Assembly: GCA_031761405.1 (NCBI GenBank)
Contig: JASEVX010000011.1
Location: 17,804,170-17,868,169 of the forward strand
DNA length: 64,000 nt
Direction of reading: 5' to 3'
Source: Serripes groenlandicus
Lineage: Eukaryota > Mollusca > Bivalvia > Cardiida > Cardiidae
Under the pieces are notes generated by a model, which saw only the letters and a list, made by a program, of their open reading frames with translations, was not told the DNA's origin and did no database searches. Numbering within the stretch: the stretch's first letter is position 1; each line of letters starts with the position of its first letter. The translations under genes were made by a program, and so were the position numbers. Below are positions 30,932-42,316 of this stretch, piece by piece.

Positions 30932-32515
30932 ACGACGTTGGTATGTACGTAGCATGTAACTTTGTCTGACTGTTAAACCTGCCTTGACGGATGAACACAG
31001 GTCTGTGACAGCTAACAACCTGGGTTGTTTACAAAGTGTCAGGACCAATAACACACTGCATGTTATCAGGCACAGAAAGATTAATTTGGCTTCCGAGTAT
31101 AACCCTTTCTCACTTGCAGACACATTTTGATGCACTTTGAAAACACTGTGGTAAACGGAGAAATCACTATAAAGGAAAGTTTAATTATTGAAAACTTTGT
31201 GGCAAAAGGAGAAAGAAATTGCTCTTAATGGGCTATTTTTCCATTTGCCAAAATGTTTCCAACTCTATTAACCCTTCCCCACATATATATTCTTTCTGAC
31301 ACATCTGCAAAATTCAAGTTTAGAAAAAATTGTGACTAAAGGAGAAATTGCTCATGATGAGCAATTTTTTTCCATTTGCCAAAATGTTTTAAACTCTATT
31401 AACCCTTTCCCACATATGTATCCTTTCTGACACATCTGCAGTAGTCAACTTTTGAAAAGATTGTGACAAGAGGAGAAATTCAATCCTTTATAGAGATTTT
31501 CTATAATTTTTCCAAGTTGCTTCCCATGTTGTCTGCTGCAGATGTTTTGTATGTGCGAAAGTTTTGAAAACATAGTGACAAAAGAAGAAATTGCTCAGAA
31601 CAAGCAATTTCTCCTTTGACACAATGTTTTCCACTTTTAGTCATAGGTTATCCATTCAATTATAGAGATTTTCTATTTTTGTAAAAATGCGTTCAAGGTC
31701 ATCTGCTGCAGAATTGTCGTATGAGGGAACGGGTTAACGCCGCTCTCAACAATGATTCAGTTATGATCACGGGGTAAGATACCAGTACTACTGGTCCATT
31801 TATCCTGACACCAGTCAGTCAGGCGAAATGCTAACCCTGCAACCCTGAGCGCCAAGGGGGGCAGCCATTTCTACCATTGTTAACGACGTTGGTATGTACG
31901 TAGCATGTAACTTTGTCTGACTGTTAAACCTGCCTTGACGGATGAACACAGGTCTGTGACAGATAACAACCTGGGTTGTTTACAAAGTGTCAGGACCAAT
32001 AACACACTGCATGTTATCAGGCACAGAAAGATTAATTTGGCTTCCGAGTATAACCCTTTCTCACTTGCAGACACATTTTGATGCACTTTGAAAACACTGT
32101 GGTAAACGGAGAAATCACTATAAAGGAAAGTTTAATTATTGAAAACTTTGTGGCAAAAGGAGAAAGAAATTGCTCTTAATGGGCTATTTTTCCATTTGCC
32201 AAAATGTTTCCAACTCTATTAACCCTTCCCCACATATATATCCTTTCTGACACATCTGCAAAATTCAAGTTTAGAAAAAATTGTGACTAATGGAGAAATT
32301 GCTCATGATGAGCAATTTTTCCATTTGCCAAAAATGTTTTCAAACCTATTAACCCTTTCCCACATATATATCCTTTCTGACACATCTGCAGTAGTCAACT
32401 TTTGAAAAGATTGTGACAAGAGGAGAAATTCAATCCTTTATAGAGATTTTCTATAATTGTTCCATTTTAGTTGCTTCCCATGTTGTCTGCTGCAGATGTT
32501 TTGTATGTGCGAAAG
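30615..32515. repeat. 951-bp tandem duplication, two near-identical units
   Basis: Unit 1 is about 30615-31565 and unit 2 about 31566-32515. Landmarks repeat at exactly 951 bp (for example the CTTCCGAGTATAACCCTTTC junction). Both units hold a MITE part, the SINE-C part, a ~170-bp unique block and decayed MITE copies. Only a few substitutions separate them. A third partial MITE start at 32515 shows the breakpoints lie in MITE sequence. Confidence 0.93.
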
Positions 32516-32693
32516 TTTTGAAAACATAGTGACAAAAGAAGAAATTGCTCAGAACGAGCAATTTCTCCTTTTGCCACTATGTTTTCCACTTTTAGTCATT
32601 GGTTATCCATTAAATTATAGAGATTTTCTATTTTGTGGCAAAATATGTTTAAAGTCGTCTGCTGCAGAATTGTCGTATGAGCGAAAGGGTTAA
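32515..32693 (-). mobile_element. TTAA-MITE, left end replaced by duplication junction
   Basis: TTTTGAAAACATAGTGACAA to GTATGAGCGAAAGGGTTAA. Its left edge is the repeat breakpoint of the 951-bp duplication. Confidence 0.85.
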
Positions 32694-32869
32694 TAACTAC
32701 TTACCAAATTATTTGGTAATTTTGCCTAAAAACATTCAATTAAAGCTGTCTGCAGTGGATTAATTTCTGTTGTATGTGGGAAAGGGTTCAACTAGACAAA
32801 GACCCTATGGATATGGAGGAGTTAAGTGCTCCTCGTTTTCCCCCTTGATATCTGTCTTATTACCGAGAC

Positions 32870-32945
32870 AACCAAACCCTATATTGTTGGTGCTCACTGT
32901 GAAGAATCACCTTATAGAGTGAGATGATTCTTTGAGGGTAAAAAT
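32870..32945. mobile_element. Palindromic element P, worn
   Basis: AACCCTATATTGTTGGTGCT and GTGAGATGATTCTTTGAG keep the layout of the better copies, but the arms no longer match well. Confidence 0.5.
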
Positions 32946-32958
32946 TTAATAAGGATTT

Positions 32959-33159
32959 TTAACCCTTTCCCTCATATAGACGGTTTCTGACACCTCTTCA
33001 GCAGACAGCTTTTTGAAAAACGTGCAATTTCTCCTTTTGCCACAATGTTTTCCACTTTTTGTCATAGGTTATCCATTCAATTATGGAGGTTTTCTATGTT
33101 TTGACAAAAAACATTCAAAGTCGTCTGCTGCAGAATTGTCGTATGAGGGAAAGGGTTAA
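32959..33159 (-). mobile_element. TTAA-MITE, complete with a hairpin-arm deletion
   Basis: TTAACCCTTTCCCTCATATA to GTATGAGGGAAAGGGTTAA. One hairpin arm is missing (GACAGCTTTTTGAAAAACG runs straight into TGCAATTTCTCC). Confidence 0.93.
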
Positions 33160-33219
33160 AGAAATCAAATGCACCCCTTATCTAGTGCTATTATAGAAGT
33201 ATCAAACATAATCTGTAAC

Positions 33220-33220
<1 letters not shown>

Positions 33221-33249
<29 letters not shown>
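33221..33249 (+). repeat. GA dinucleotide microsatellite
   Basis: About 14 GA units directly before a MITE TTAA end. Confidence 0.95.
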
Positions 33250-33251
<2 letters not shown>

Positions 33252-33479
33252 AACCCTTTCCCTCATACAACAAATCTGCAGCAGACGACTTTGAACATAA
33301 TTTGTCAAACAATAGAATATCTTTTTAATCGAATGGATAACCTAAGACTAAAAGTGGAAAACATTGTGGCAAAAGGAGAAATTGCTCGTTTTGAGCAATT
33401 TCTTCTTTTGTCACTATGTTTTCAAATAGCCATCTGCTGCAGAGGCGTCAGAAAGCGTCTATATGAGGGAAAGGGTTAA
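33250..33479 (+). mobile_element. TTAA-MITE, complete
   Basis: TTAACCCTTTCCCTCATACA to CTATATGAGGGAAAGGGTTA, 230 bp, hairpin GCTCGTTTTGAGC. Confidence 0.94.
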
Positions 33480-33945
33480 TTCTTTCTGATGCATCACTAA
33501 AGACAGTTTCTGAAAATACTCTTAAATAAGCAATTTCACCTTTTATCAAAACACTGTTCAATAACTATGTCTTAAGTCACTTTCATGTTTAAGAAGTCTT
33601 CTGTTGCAGATTTGTTGTATGTGGGAAAGGTTAGATTTCTATATTATTAACACTGAGGTTTTACCAAGGAAGCTGAGTCAGATCTATAGCTGTTTATTGT
33701 CCTGATTAATTGATACAGCAATCAGTAAGACAGCTTTTTATGGTGAAGTCTTCATAACCTCCTGTTATCATAAACCCTTTCCCACTTTAACAACAGGTCT
33801 GCAGCCAAATACTTTTAAAACTTCTGGACAGAAATATGGAAATATAAAAGTATGATTATTGAATACAATTGGGATCATTGAGGTAAATGGTGAAATTGCT
33901 CATCAAATGGTGAAACCTCATGCTTCCATGAAATAATTAGGACAT
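33480..33945. other. Decayed MITE pieces, no gene
   Basis: MITE traces at 33480-33632 (GTCTTCTGTTGCAGATTTG, GTATGTGGGAAAGGTTA) and 33772-33900 (CCCTTTCCCACTTTAACAAC). Confidence 0.5.
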
Positions 33946-34196
33946 TTATTGTTTGGTGTTTTACACCGCTATCAACAAATTTATATCACAGCGTTTCCTG
34001 GGTATGTTACCAGTACTACTTGTCTGTTTATCCTGACACCAGCAAGTCAGTCGTTATGCTAAGCCCGCAACCCTGAGTGCCAAGGAGGGCTGCCATAACT
34101 ACCATTTTAAAGTCTTTGTTATGACCCAGCCAGCGATCAAACCCGCTACCTCTAGCACCTGAGGCGTACGCTCTACCACTACACCACCAAGGCTGT
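33946..34196 (-). mobile_element. SINE-C, most complete copy
   Basis: On the minus strand the head reads CCTTGGTGGTGTAGTGGTAG (A box) and TAGCGGGTTTGATCGCTGG (B box), then CCTTGGCACTCAGGG, the shared core (ACCAGTACTACTTGTC on plus) and the tail AAACACCAAACAATAAA. Distinct tRNA ancestry from SINE-A and SINE-B. Confidence 0.88.
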
Positions 34197-34402
34197 ATAC
34201 TCTGGTGATTAACTATAGGGTTATTCTAAAATAAACAAATAAGAGGGCCATTTCAGGGGCCTGAATCACTCAACTGAAACCTATTTATCTGAAAGACTAG
34301 GAAGCCTTCTATACAGCAGCCATGTTTCATCAAAAAGCTATATTTCTAGATCAATCTATGCAGGGTATTGTAAAGGGAATGTAAGTTCTAAAATAAGGCC
34401 AA

Positions 34403-34671
34403 CAGTTTCTTTGTTTTATTGGGGTTTTACGCAGTTTTCAACATAATTTAAGTTATATCACGGAGACAGTTCACTTATTCATGGTCCCTGGGTAAACATC
34501 CAGTACTAGGCTAGGAAACGTGCCTGCCCTGGGTAAACATCCAGTACTAGGCTAGGAAACGTGCCTTGCCGAAGGGCACTCTACCACGACCACAGCGCCG
34601 CAACAGGGGATCGAACCTGGGACGTCCGGTTCCAAATCCCTAATGCTAACCACTAGGCCACAGCGGATTCC
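34403..34671 (-). mobile_element. SINE-A with a ~50-bp internal duplication
   Basis: CCCTGGGTAAACATCCAGTA with CTAGGCTAGGAAACGTGCC is present twice in tandem near 34485-34565. The head ends ACCACTAGGCCACAGCGG. Confidence 0.88.
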
Positions 34672-34974
34672 TTCCAACAGTTTCTGAGGCAGGAGTATTT
34701 CAAGTTTGTGTAATATTCATGATTCAAGGGAACTAATCTCCGGTCAGCCTCCTGGTGGTCATGCTTTTCTAACAATCAAGTTGAGTTAGCAGAATTTCTA
34801 GAGCACGTAACCATAGGAACATGTCTGTGAAAGTACTCAGAAGTCTGACCAGTAGTTTAATCTGTTCGAAAATACAGACGCCTTCTGACGCCTCTGCAGC
34901 AAACAACGTTTTGAAAACACAAAGTTTTCCACTATATTCAAATACTTTTACCTTCATTTACAGAGATTTTTGTG

Positions 34975-35060
34975 GCGATTGGTTTGACAATCGCCACAAT
35001 GCTAAAAGAAACAACAACAACGAACAATATTTACATAGTCGGTTTTGAAAAATCGGTTGA
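34975..35060. repeat. Repeat K, second copy
   Basis: TTGTGGCGATTGG and CAATCGCCACAA form a near-perfect hairpin, then AAACAACAACAACGAAC and TTTACATAGTCGGTTTTGAA. The next ~350 bp contain TTCTATAAATAGCTCGCGAG, a TATA-like context that could mark an LTR promoter; the far boundary is not visible. Confidence 0.55.
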
Positions 35061-36172
35061 TATTTATTTTCCTTACTGCAAACTAATTTACTCACATCCG
35101 TTATAGTTCCATCACTGATGCAGAGACGCGATTAATAATAATTATGTCAGTGCTACTTTTGTACCGGACTGTTACTAATATTTGAGTTTTATATCAAGAC
35201 ATTATCTACATAGAGTTAAAATATGTAAATATTATCTTCGTCATGATTGGGCAGATAATAAATATCATTGCGCGTTCTATCTGCCTTGCAAATAACTGTG
35301 ATGATTTTCAAATCTGGAAATTCCAAAAGGTTCTATAAATAGCTCGCGAGACTGGTGTTCTTAAATCTCAATATTATAAACGCTTTATTTTGTAGTTGTT
35401 TAAATATATGAAAGCGTCTAGATGATAAGACTGGTTTACAAAGGTTTAAAGGACACACGATGTCACTGTCTATACACACGTTATGTATACACGTCTGCAC
35501 GTTCTAGAGTCAATTAGCAATCAATGCTGAAAGTGTAGCCTAATTTAGTTTGGAGATCGAGCATTATAATATATGCCTATATATTTTATAAATTGAACAG
35601 TTTGGCAAATAGTGAAATTGTGCTTTCTGTGCATGTTTTGTGTTTGTTATTGCACTCAAATTTTTCGAAGGAGTTTAACAACCTCAGAGACATATAAATA
35701 CATGTACACTGTGTTTATATGTCTCTGACAACCCTCAATCATGCAATGTGAAGCGACTAAATTGAACAGACCTGTTTAATATCGGACATCATTGAAACAA
35801 ACACCAAACTAATGGATACTGTTTTCTGTCCTTTCTTGATAATTTTGTCATTTCTAAAGTGTACGAAATATTTTATCTTAATATGGCCTAGCGACCTGGT
35901 GATGAGCATGTGATTACCCAAACAATTTAGATTACAAAAAGCCACTTATAATGAGCTAAAACGAACATTATTCTACTGTCAAAAGATGCAGGGTTGATAC
36001 ATTCTCAAATTTACCCGCAGCTGAGTGCACTATTATTGAAAACAGCAAGCCCTACAGTCCGATATACTGCTTGTTACATTGCAGGATTTTCCATACGATC
36101 GCCACTACAGTGCCATTGGCGCTTTGATTCTATATTTTAGCATAATGTTTTCAATGTCTGTCGTCAACTGCA
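35061..36172. other. Repeat-poor stretch, no gene seen
   Basis: No repeat family and no supported exon, apart from a TATA-like motif near 35334 and the hairpin at 35684. Confidence 0.5.
35684..35728. repeat. Short perfect-arm hairpin
   Basis: TCAGAGACATATAAA pairs with TTTATATGTCTCTGA across a short CATGTACACTG-type loop. Confidence 0.75.
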
Positions 36173-36244
36173 GATTTTCTATGTTTTGACAAAATATGTT
36201 CAAAGTCGTCTGCTGCAGAATTGTCGTATGAGGGAAAGGGTTAA
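36173..36244 (-). mobile_element. TTAA-MITE end fragment
   Basis: GATTTTCTATGTTTTGACAA through GTCGTCTGCTGCAGAATTG to GAGGGAAAGGGTTAA. Confidence 0.82.
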
Positions 36245-36391
36245 GAAGTTGCACTATAAGCGTATCAGGGGGAAACATTTCAAGATACATGTAGCTCCAA
36301 TTCATTTGGTAGAGGGTGAAGTTATTTTTTCACTTTTACCCCTAACAGTTATGAACAGCACAGAACTCTGACCTGTTCTTAACATCACGTT

Positions 36392-36562
36392 CCCACCTGA
36401 TGCAGTTGCAGTAGACAACTTTTGAAAACATTGTGACAAAAGGAGAAATTTCTCATTTTCAACTTTATATAACAATTCAGCTATCTTTTTTTTCTTCAAG
36501 TTTTTGACATTATATTTTCAAAGACTTCAGCTGCAGATTTGTTGTATGTGGGAAAGGGTTAA
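36392..36562 (-). mobile_element. TTAA-MITE, older, shortened
   Basis: TTCCCACCTGATGCAGTTGC, GAAAACATTGTGACAAAAGG and GTATGTGGGAAAGGGTTAA. Confidence 0.7.
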
Positions 36563-36756
36563 AGAGAATCACGACTATATACAAAAGGCATGAGACTTGA
36601 TGTAACGCACCATGATGAACCGCGGCAGATCACACATAACTCATTTGCAGATTGACTCAGGAGAGCTGCAAACATTTTCAAAGCATGCCTTGTGAATAGA
36701 TTTAATTTGTATCATGATGACAATTAGCATCTTTACTTCCATGGCAAATCACTATT

Positions 36757-36902
36757 AGTTTGTTTGTATTGTGTTTTGCGCTGCTTTTAACAATTTTCTA
36801 GTTCAGGGCAAGCCATTACTATCATTATTAAAGCCTTTGGTATGACCCAGCTGGGGATCAAACCTGCAACCAAAGATGTTTACCGCTAAACCAGAGAGGC
36901 TG
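36757..36902 (-). mobile_element. SINE-C, internally deleted
   Basis: TTTGTATTGTGTTTTGCGCT joins directly to GGGCAAGCCATTACTATC and CCAGCTGGGGATCAAACC, with the shared core missing. Confidence 0.65.
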
Positions 36903-36921
36903 TTTCAAATCACAATAAGAA

Positions 36922-37149
36922 TTAATCTTTTCCCACATAACACAAATTTAAAGCAGTAACTTTGAAAGCATTGAGGAAAAAAAATTAAAATATATAAATC
37001 TCTATAAATGAAAGTATAATTATAGCATCGGGTTAAAAACATTGCAGTCAAAGGAGAAATTGCTCATTGTATGCGATTTCTCTTTCAACATAAAGTTTTC
37101 AAAAGTCATCTGCGCAGATGCACCAAAAATGTGTCTGCATGTGGGTTAA
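36922..37149 (+). mobile_element. TTAA-MITE, old
   Basis: TTAATCTTTTCCCACATAAC, a GCTCATTGTATGCG hairpin and GTGTCTGCATGTGGGTTAA. Confidence 0.62.
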
Positions 37150-38280
37150 TCACAGGAAATCAACATAAGACTAAATGTTGCGTCATTTATGAGCACATGC
37201 AAAAGTTATCTTACTGTGCAAATTGAAATAACATCTGCCGCAATTAAAAGAAGTGAGCTGACATTTTTGTTTATTATAAGAATCTATGAAGTGTTTTACT
37301 TTTGAATTCAACTCAAGTGAATGATACAGCTTTTCATGGTTATGCAGCAGACGGCTTATAAAAATATTCACAAAACAACATCTCCGCAGCAGGCATCTTT
37401 CGAAAACAATGGGACAGATGGAGATATTGCTCAATTTTAATACTTTCAGTTTCAGAAATTGTTCAAATTTTTGCCAACTTGTTGAGAAATTTGTCTGCTG
37501 CAGACTTTTTATGCAGCAGACGACTTGATAAAGCTATTCACACAGAACATATACATATATTCAATATTTTCTGAATAGTTTTCCATTTACAAAAAAATCA
37601 ACAGCAGACGACTCTGTAAACATCTATAGGCAAAAAGATTGAAAGCATAATTCTAGAAAAAAAAGAGATATTCCAGCAAAATTTTAGATAATATCCAAAC
37701 TTATCTACATTGGGGAAGGGGGGTTTAAAAGGTAAGGGATAAATGCGTTTGATGCAAAATCTTGATGCATTTCACATCGATTATATCTGTTTAGCTGTAT
37801 ATATATGTAAAATAACAATACTTGAATTTATCTGTGATCAATCTTTCTGGACTACAGAATCAATGGCAGAAAGCATGCAGCCCTGAAACAACTGCCTAGA
37901 TTACTATCTTATAGACCCTTTTACACATACACCAATTCTGCAGCAGACGACTTTGAACTTATTTTGTCAAAAGATAAAAAATCTCTATAATCAAATGGAT
38001 AACTCGACGAAGTTTGAAAACAAAAACATAAAGCAGACGAGTTTGAAAACATGGACTTGGCAAATATCATGGAAAATACCTATCAATGAAAGACAAAGAT
38101 CTGCAACAGACGAGTTTAAAAACATGGACTTGATAAAATTATCATATGGAACATAACTATAAATGAAAGTCAAAACTGTTGAAAAGAGTTGAATTTTTTT
38201 TTTTCCTACAGTAGGCAACTTTGAAAACATTTTGATTTTACCTTTTGCTACATGTTTAAAACATCTCTATTCAATAATGA
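37150..38280. other. Scattered MITE boxes, no gene
   Basis: CAGCAGACGGC, CAGCAGACGACT and CAACAGACGAGT boxes recur near 37344, 37513, 37602, 37942, 38030 and 38102 without complete elements. The block near 38026-38060 (AGACGAGTTTGAAAACATGG, ACTTG) repeats at 38108. No exon supported. Confidence 0.5.
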
Positions 38281-38590
38281 TTTAACCCTTTCTTACATTA
38301 TAGACGCTTTCAGACGACTTTTGAATACATTGCAAACTTTGGCTAAAATGTTTTCTATTCTATTCAATAAGTAAACCATCATGCAGTTATAGAAAATGGT
38401 CTGCTGCGTCTTTTAGTCATTATAGGTTATCCATTCAATTATGTATATAGAGATAGGTTATCCATTCAATTATGTATATAGAGATAGGTTATCCATTCAA
38501 TTATGTATATAGAGATGTTCTACTTTTTGACAAAATATGTTCAAAGTCATCTGTCGCAGATTTGTTGTAAACATGTGGGAATGAGTAAAA
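38281..38590 (-). mobile_element. TTAA-MITE, old, with internal triplication
   Basis: TTAACCCTTTCTTACATTAT to AACATGTGGGAATGAG. It contains the three 31-bp units at 38422. Confidence 0.65.
38422..38514 (+). repeat. 31-bp unit repeated three times
   Basis: ATAGGTTATCCATTCAATTA plus TGTATATAGAG repeats exactly at 38422, 38453 and 38484. The unit derives from the MITE interior. Confidence 0.95.
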
Positions 38591-38653
38591 GAGATTGTCC
38601 ATATTTTTGCCAGCAAATTTTCTGCAGATTTTGTTGTATGTGGGTGCAATGAA

Positions 38654-38880
38654 TTAACCCTTTCCCTCATACCACAATTCTGCAGCAGACGACTTTGAAC
38701 ATGTCGAAAAATAGAAAATCTCTATAATTGAATGGATAACCTAATTGACTAAAAGTGGAAAACATTTTGGCAAAAGGAGAAATTGCTCGTTTTGAGCAAT
38801 TTTTTCCTTTTGTCACTATGTTTTCAAAAATCTGTCTGCTGCAGAGGCGTCAGAAAGCGTCTGTATGTGGGGAAGGGTAA
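38654..38880 (+). mobile_element. TTAA-MITE, complete
   Basis: TTAACCCTTTCCCTCATACC to GTATGTGGGGAAGGGTAA, mixing a young left end with an older-type right end. Confidence 0.88.
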
Positions 38881-39075
38881 GTTATAAACAACAGGTAAAA
38901 ACTAAAATACACAATGATAATATCAGAATGAAAAGGCTGAAGTCAGGATCGGTATAATTATATACAGGATAAAGGGGGATTTAGCTGATTACATCAAATT
39001 GCACATAAGACGCATTCAACTGCTACATTATGCTGATTTGCAAAAAAATAAAAAACAAGCAAATTCATGAAATTT
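38881..39075. other. No feature seen
   Basis: Short AT-rich spacer before the pearl-type element. Confidence 0.4.
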
Positions 39076-39624
39076 ATATCCCCCGCTTGCAGGAAAATGT
39101 TGAGGTTAGGTTTAAACATGTCAGTAGACTTTTTATTGAACATGTATTACAGGGTAAATTAAACGAACTTGGCCTAGGTTGTTACCAAGTTTGTGGCAGT
39201 TATTGCACGGAAACAGCAAGAAACGACTTTTTTTGTTAAATAAGGGGCCATAACTCCACCGAATAAAGTTCGCCGAAAGTGACGATCAAACTTGGCCTAG
39301 CCCTTAAGGCATTTAACCTTGTTACCAAGTTTGAAAAAATAATATTCACATTTGTGGCAGTTATTGCACGGAAACAGCATGAAACGACATTTTGTGTTAA
39401 ATAAGGGGCCATAACTCTACTAAATAAAGTCCGCTGAAAGTGACGATCGAACTTGGCCTAGCCCTTAAGGCATTTAACCTTGTTACCAAGTTTGAAAAAA
39501 AATGGTTCACATTTGTGGCAGTTATTGCACGGAAACGAAGTGTGACAGACAGACAGACAGACAGACAGACGGACAAACCGAAATTAATAACACCCCTTTT
39601 TTTCTTCAAAAAAGCGGGGGATAA
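39076..39624 (-). mobile_element. Pearl-type element, short form
   Basis: Reads as the reverse of the 8886-10315 element. TATCCCCCGCTTGCAGGAAA and ACTTTTTATTGAACATGTAT are its 3' part; about 2.5 tandem units carry GGCAGTTATTGCACGG at about 39196, 39357 and 39518. Only about six GACA units follow, then CAAAAAAGCGGGGGATA. The units differ little from those at 9041-10190. Confidence 0.87.
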
Positions 39625-41000
39625 TAACCATAAATTTACAGTTGCATATTGATGCATCTATGCATCTGCAGCAGAGAGCTTTAAAAAAACATTGTAAAAT
39701 TGCTGATCATGAGAAATTTCCTCATTTGCCGAGAGTCGTCTGCTGCAGATGCATCAAAACGTGTCTGCAATAGGGAAAGAGGTAATTAATTATACGAAGA
39801 AAAAAACATGGGTTTTTTCGCTCATAACATGTGTGAGATTTTTATTTTCATAACCCATGAAGACCCTCGTCAATCAATGGGAGTAGCTATTTTGGTTATG
39901 TATAAAATGAGTTGAAAAACATGGATTGAAAATTATTGCCGATAATTAAGATCATAAAAGTGCTGTGTTATTTTCGTGTGATTTAACATGTGTACGAAAA
40001 AGAACTGTATACGAAACATGTTTTCCCGTTCGTCAAAAAAGATGACAGCATTAGACTACTACGCCCAAACTAAAATATGACTGTAACGTAGTCAAAAAAG
40101 GATGTGACGTCATTTCCGTAACATGTCACGTAACACGTCATCTTGGCTTAACGTCAAATGGAGCGACGTCGTTTCCTGCAAAAACCTAACAACATGAAAG
40201 ACCCTAAATTCCTATACATGAGCTATAGATTCACTTATACAAAGTATAACAATTTATTATTATCAAACAGTGTGGCATAAGGATAGCTTTCTCATAATGA
40301 CAATTGTTCCTTTGGTGACAATCATTTCCCAAGTCTTCTGCAGCAAAGGCGCAAAAAAACGTCTCTATTAGAGAACAGGTTTAGAAATGTGACCCCTTAC
40401 ATAATTTGTTCCAGTCATATCGACTGGTTGAAAAAGGCTGTCTCCAGGTGGCATCAGAAAAGGGCTGATATATTTGCCTCTTTACCATAAAGCAGGTGAT
40501 CGATTAAGGATCATCTTGGCCCTCATGTTTAAACCTCGTTCATTATAAATGTATTCCTTGATTTTCTGATAGTCTTTACTTTATTATTTTTTCCGTAATA
40601 ATAGACGACAGCAATACGAATTCCAAACATGTTGTGATCATGCATACAACATGACATAAACATTTTTATCTTCTAGTCAATTTCTTATAAATCATTTGTT
40701 ATGGCCAAAGTATGCTCTTTAATTTTTGTTTACAATCATCTTACGTTTTTTCGTAAATAGGTAGCACCTAAAGATATATTACAGTAACTGTTGGTATATT
40801 TGTTAATATTTTTGGCAAACAGATTTGAAATTAAATGAAGGGATAAATTTTGTACAATGCACAATTTCTAAAGAATATGTCTTAAATTTATATTAGGTAA
40901 GCTTAATTGAAACAGGAAATGGGTATAAATATATAATGATACAGTTTATAATTGAGGTGCATGCATTGAAATATGGTCTTGTGAACTCTCTGTTTCGGCA
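39625..41000. other. Mostly unique sequence; one MITE remnant; CRE-like cluster
   Basis: A MITE remnant lies at about 39650-39785 (ATGCATCTGCAGCAGAGAGC, GTCGTCTGCTGCAGATGC) and another trace near 40262-40380. Otherwise repeat-poor and AT-rich, with no splice-bounded exon. Confidence 0.45.
40096..40175. promoter_or_regulatory. Cluster of CRE-like motifs
   Basis: One perfect palindrome TGACGTCA (in GATGTGACGTCATTTCC) is followed within ~75 bp by CACGTAACACGTCATC, AACGTCAAA and GCGACGTCG. The motif is that of CREB/ATF sites. No transcript start can be placed, so function is inference. Confidence 0.35.
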
Positions 41001-41004
41001 CACT

Positions 41005-41228
41005 TAACCCTTTCCCACATAGATACGCTTTCACACGTCTCGGCAGTAGACGGCTTTTGAAAACATTGTGACAAGGGAGAAATTGCTCGAAATGAGCAAT
41101 TTCCCCTTTTGCCCAACGTTTTCATCATTTTTCAGTAATTTTATATTTATTTATGGAGATTTTCCTTCGCTGAGTGTTTTTGTGGAGGTTTTTTTCCGAA
41201 GTCGACTGCTGCAGAATTGTTTAATGGT
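41005..41228 (-). mobile_element. TTAA-MITE, older
   Basis: TTAACCCTTTCCCACATAGA, a GCTCGAAATGAGC hairpin and GTCGACTGCTGCAGAATTGT. The right terminus is degraded. Confidence 0.75.
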
Positions 41229-41710
41229 CTTTAATTGCAGGGTCATGTATGCAGAAAATAAATAATTGGGAAATTAAAAGTGTGGTTGCAATAGACAGGG
41301 AATTGCTAAACAAAGGTGGTCTACAGCACAGGTTTGACAGTATAGCTATATTTTGGATTCCTGTGCATATATTTCAAGGCAACTTTAAAATTTGGAGACC
41401 TACCAGTTTAACAGTTCTGTTGGAATTTCGCTGCAAATATGTACAAAATTCACAATATTATTTATAATTCATTTTAGTAGTTACCCTTCATTTAAAAACC
41501 TCAGTAGGTCAGCCGCGGCTGACAGGATCTTTATCCCCAGCAGATAAAAGTTAATTATAAACACATTCCAATTAACTTAGAAATAAATGGCATGTTTAAA
41601 TGTCAAGTCCATTACATAATGCCTGTCAAATATAATACTTGAAAAAACCTCGTTTTCCTGGGATTTTTTTTCCCAAATTAAAGATAGTTTAATTCATCTG
41701 CTGAACACAA
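41229..41710. other. No supported gene
   Basis: Contains a 72-codon plus-strand open frame (41249-41467) with no splice or start context. I do not call it. Confidence 0.4.
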
Positions 41711-41916
41711 TAAACTCTTTCCCACCTATAGAGGCAGACGACTTTTGAAAACATCGTGAACTTGCTTAAAACAAGCAACTTCTCCTTTTGCCACAATGTT
41801 TTCAACTTTTTTCAGCAACTATATACCTACAATTATAGAGATTTTCCATATTTTTTAGTAGACATTTTCAAAGTCATCTGCTGCAGATAGATTTGTTGTA
41901 TGTGGGAAAGGGTTAA
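41711..41916 (-). mobile_element. TTAA-MITE, left box deleted
   Basis: AACTCTTTCCCACCTATAGA joins directly to GGCAGACGACTTTTG, and the copy ends GTATGTGGGAAAGGGTTAA. Confidence 0.78.
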
Positions 41917-42013
41917 ATGAAACATTGTGGTAAATATCATAATGCAATGCAATACAATAATAATAATTTTTAAATGGTCAGCAATCTTCTCTCAATCTTA
42001 TCTACCACTCTAT

Positions 42014-42208
42014 TTAACCCTTTCTCTCATACGAACAACAATTCTGCAGCAGACGACTTTGAACATATCAAAAATTGAAAATCTCTATAATTTAATGGAT
42101 AACCTATGACTAAAAGTGGAAAACATTGTGGCAAAAGGAGCGTTTTGAGCAATTTCTTCTTTTGTCACTATGTTTACAAAAAGCCGTCTGCTGCAGAGGC
42201 ATCAGACT
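42014..42208 (+). mobile_element. TTAA-MITE, right end truncated
   Basis: TTAACCCTTTCTCTCATACG to GTCTGCTGCAGAGGCATCAG. The terminal ~25 bp are missing, and one hairpin arm is deleted (AAAAGGAGCGTTTTGAGC). Confidence 0.85.
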
Positions 42209-42316
42209 TTCATATGAAAAGAACTAGATGTCCGGCGTCCGGCCAATTGGGAATGTTAACAACTTAATTCATTTTTCACTATTTGTACCTAGACCTTTAC
42301 AAAGTCATCTGTCTTA

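Noticed and set aside
30929..32086. Two almost identical 68-codon minus-strand frames at 30929-31135 and 31880-32086
   Set aside because: They recur only because of the 951-bp tandem duplication and run into MITE sequence; no protein similarity recognised.
41249..41467. 72-codon plus-strand frame in repeat-poor DNA
   Set aside because: No recognised domain, splice sites or codon signal; kept as unsupported.
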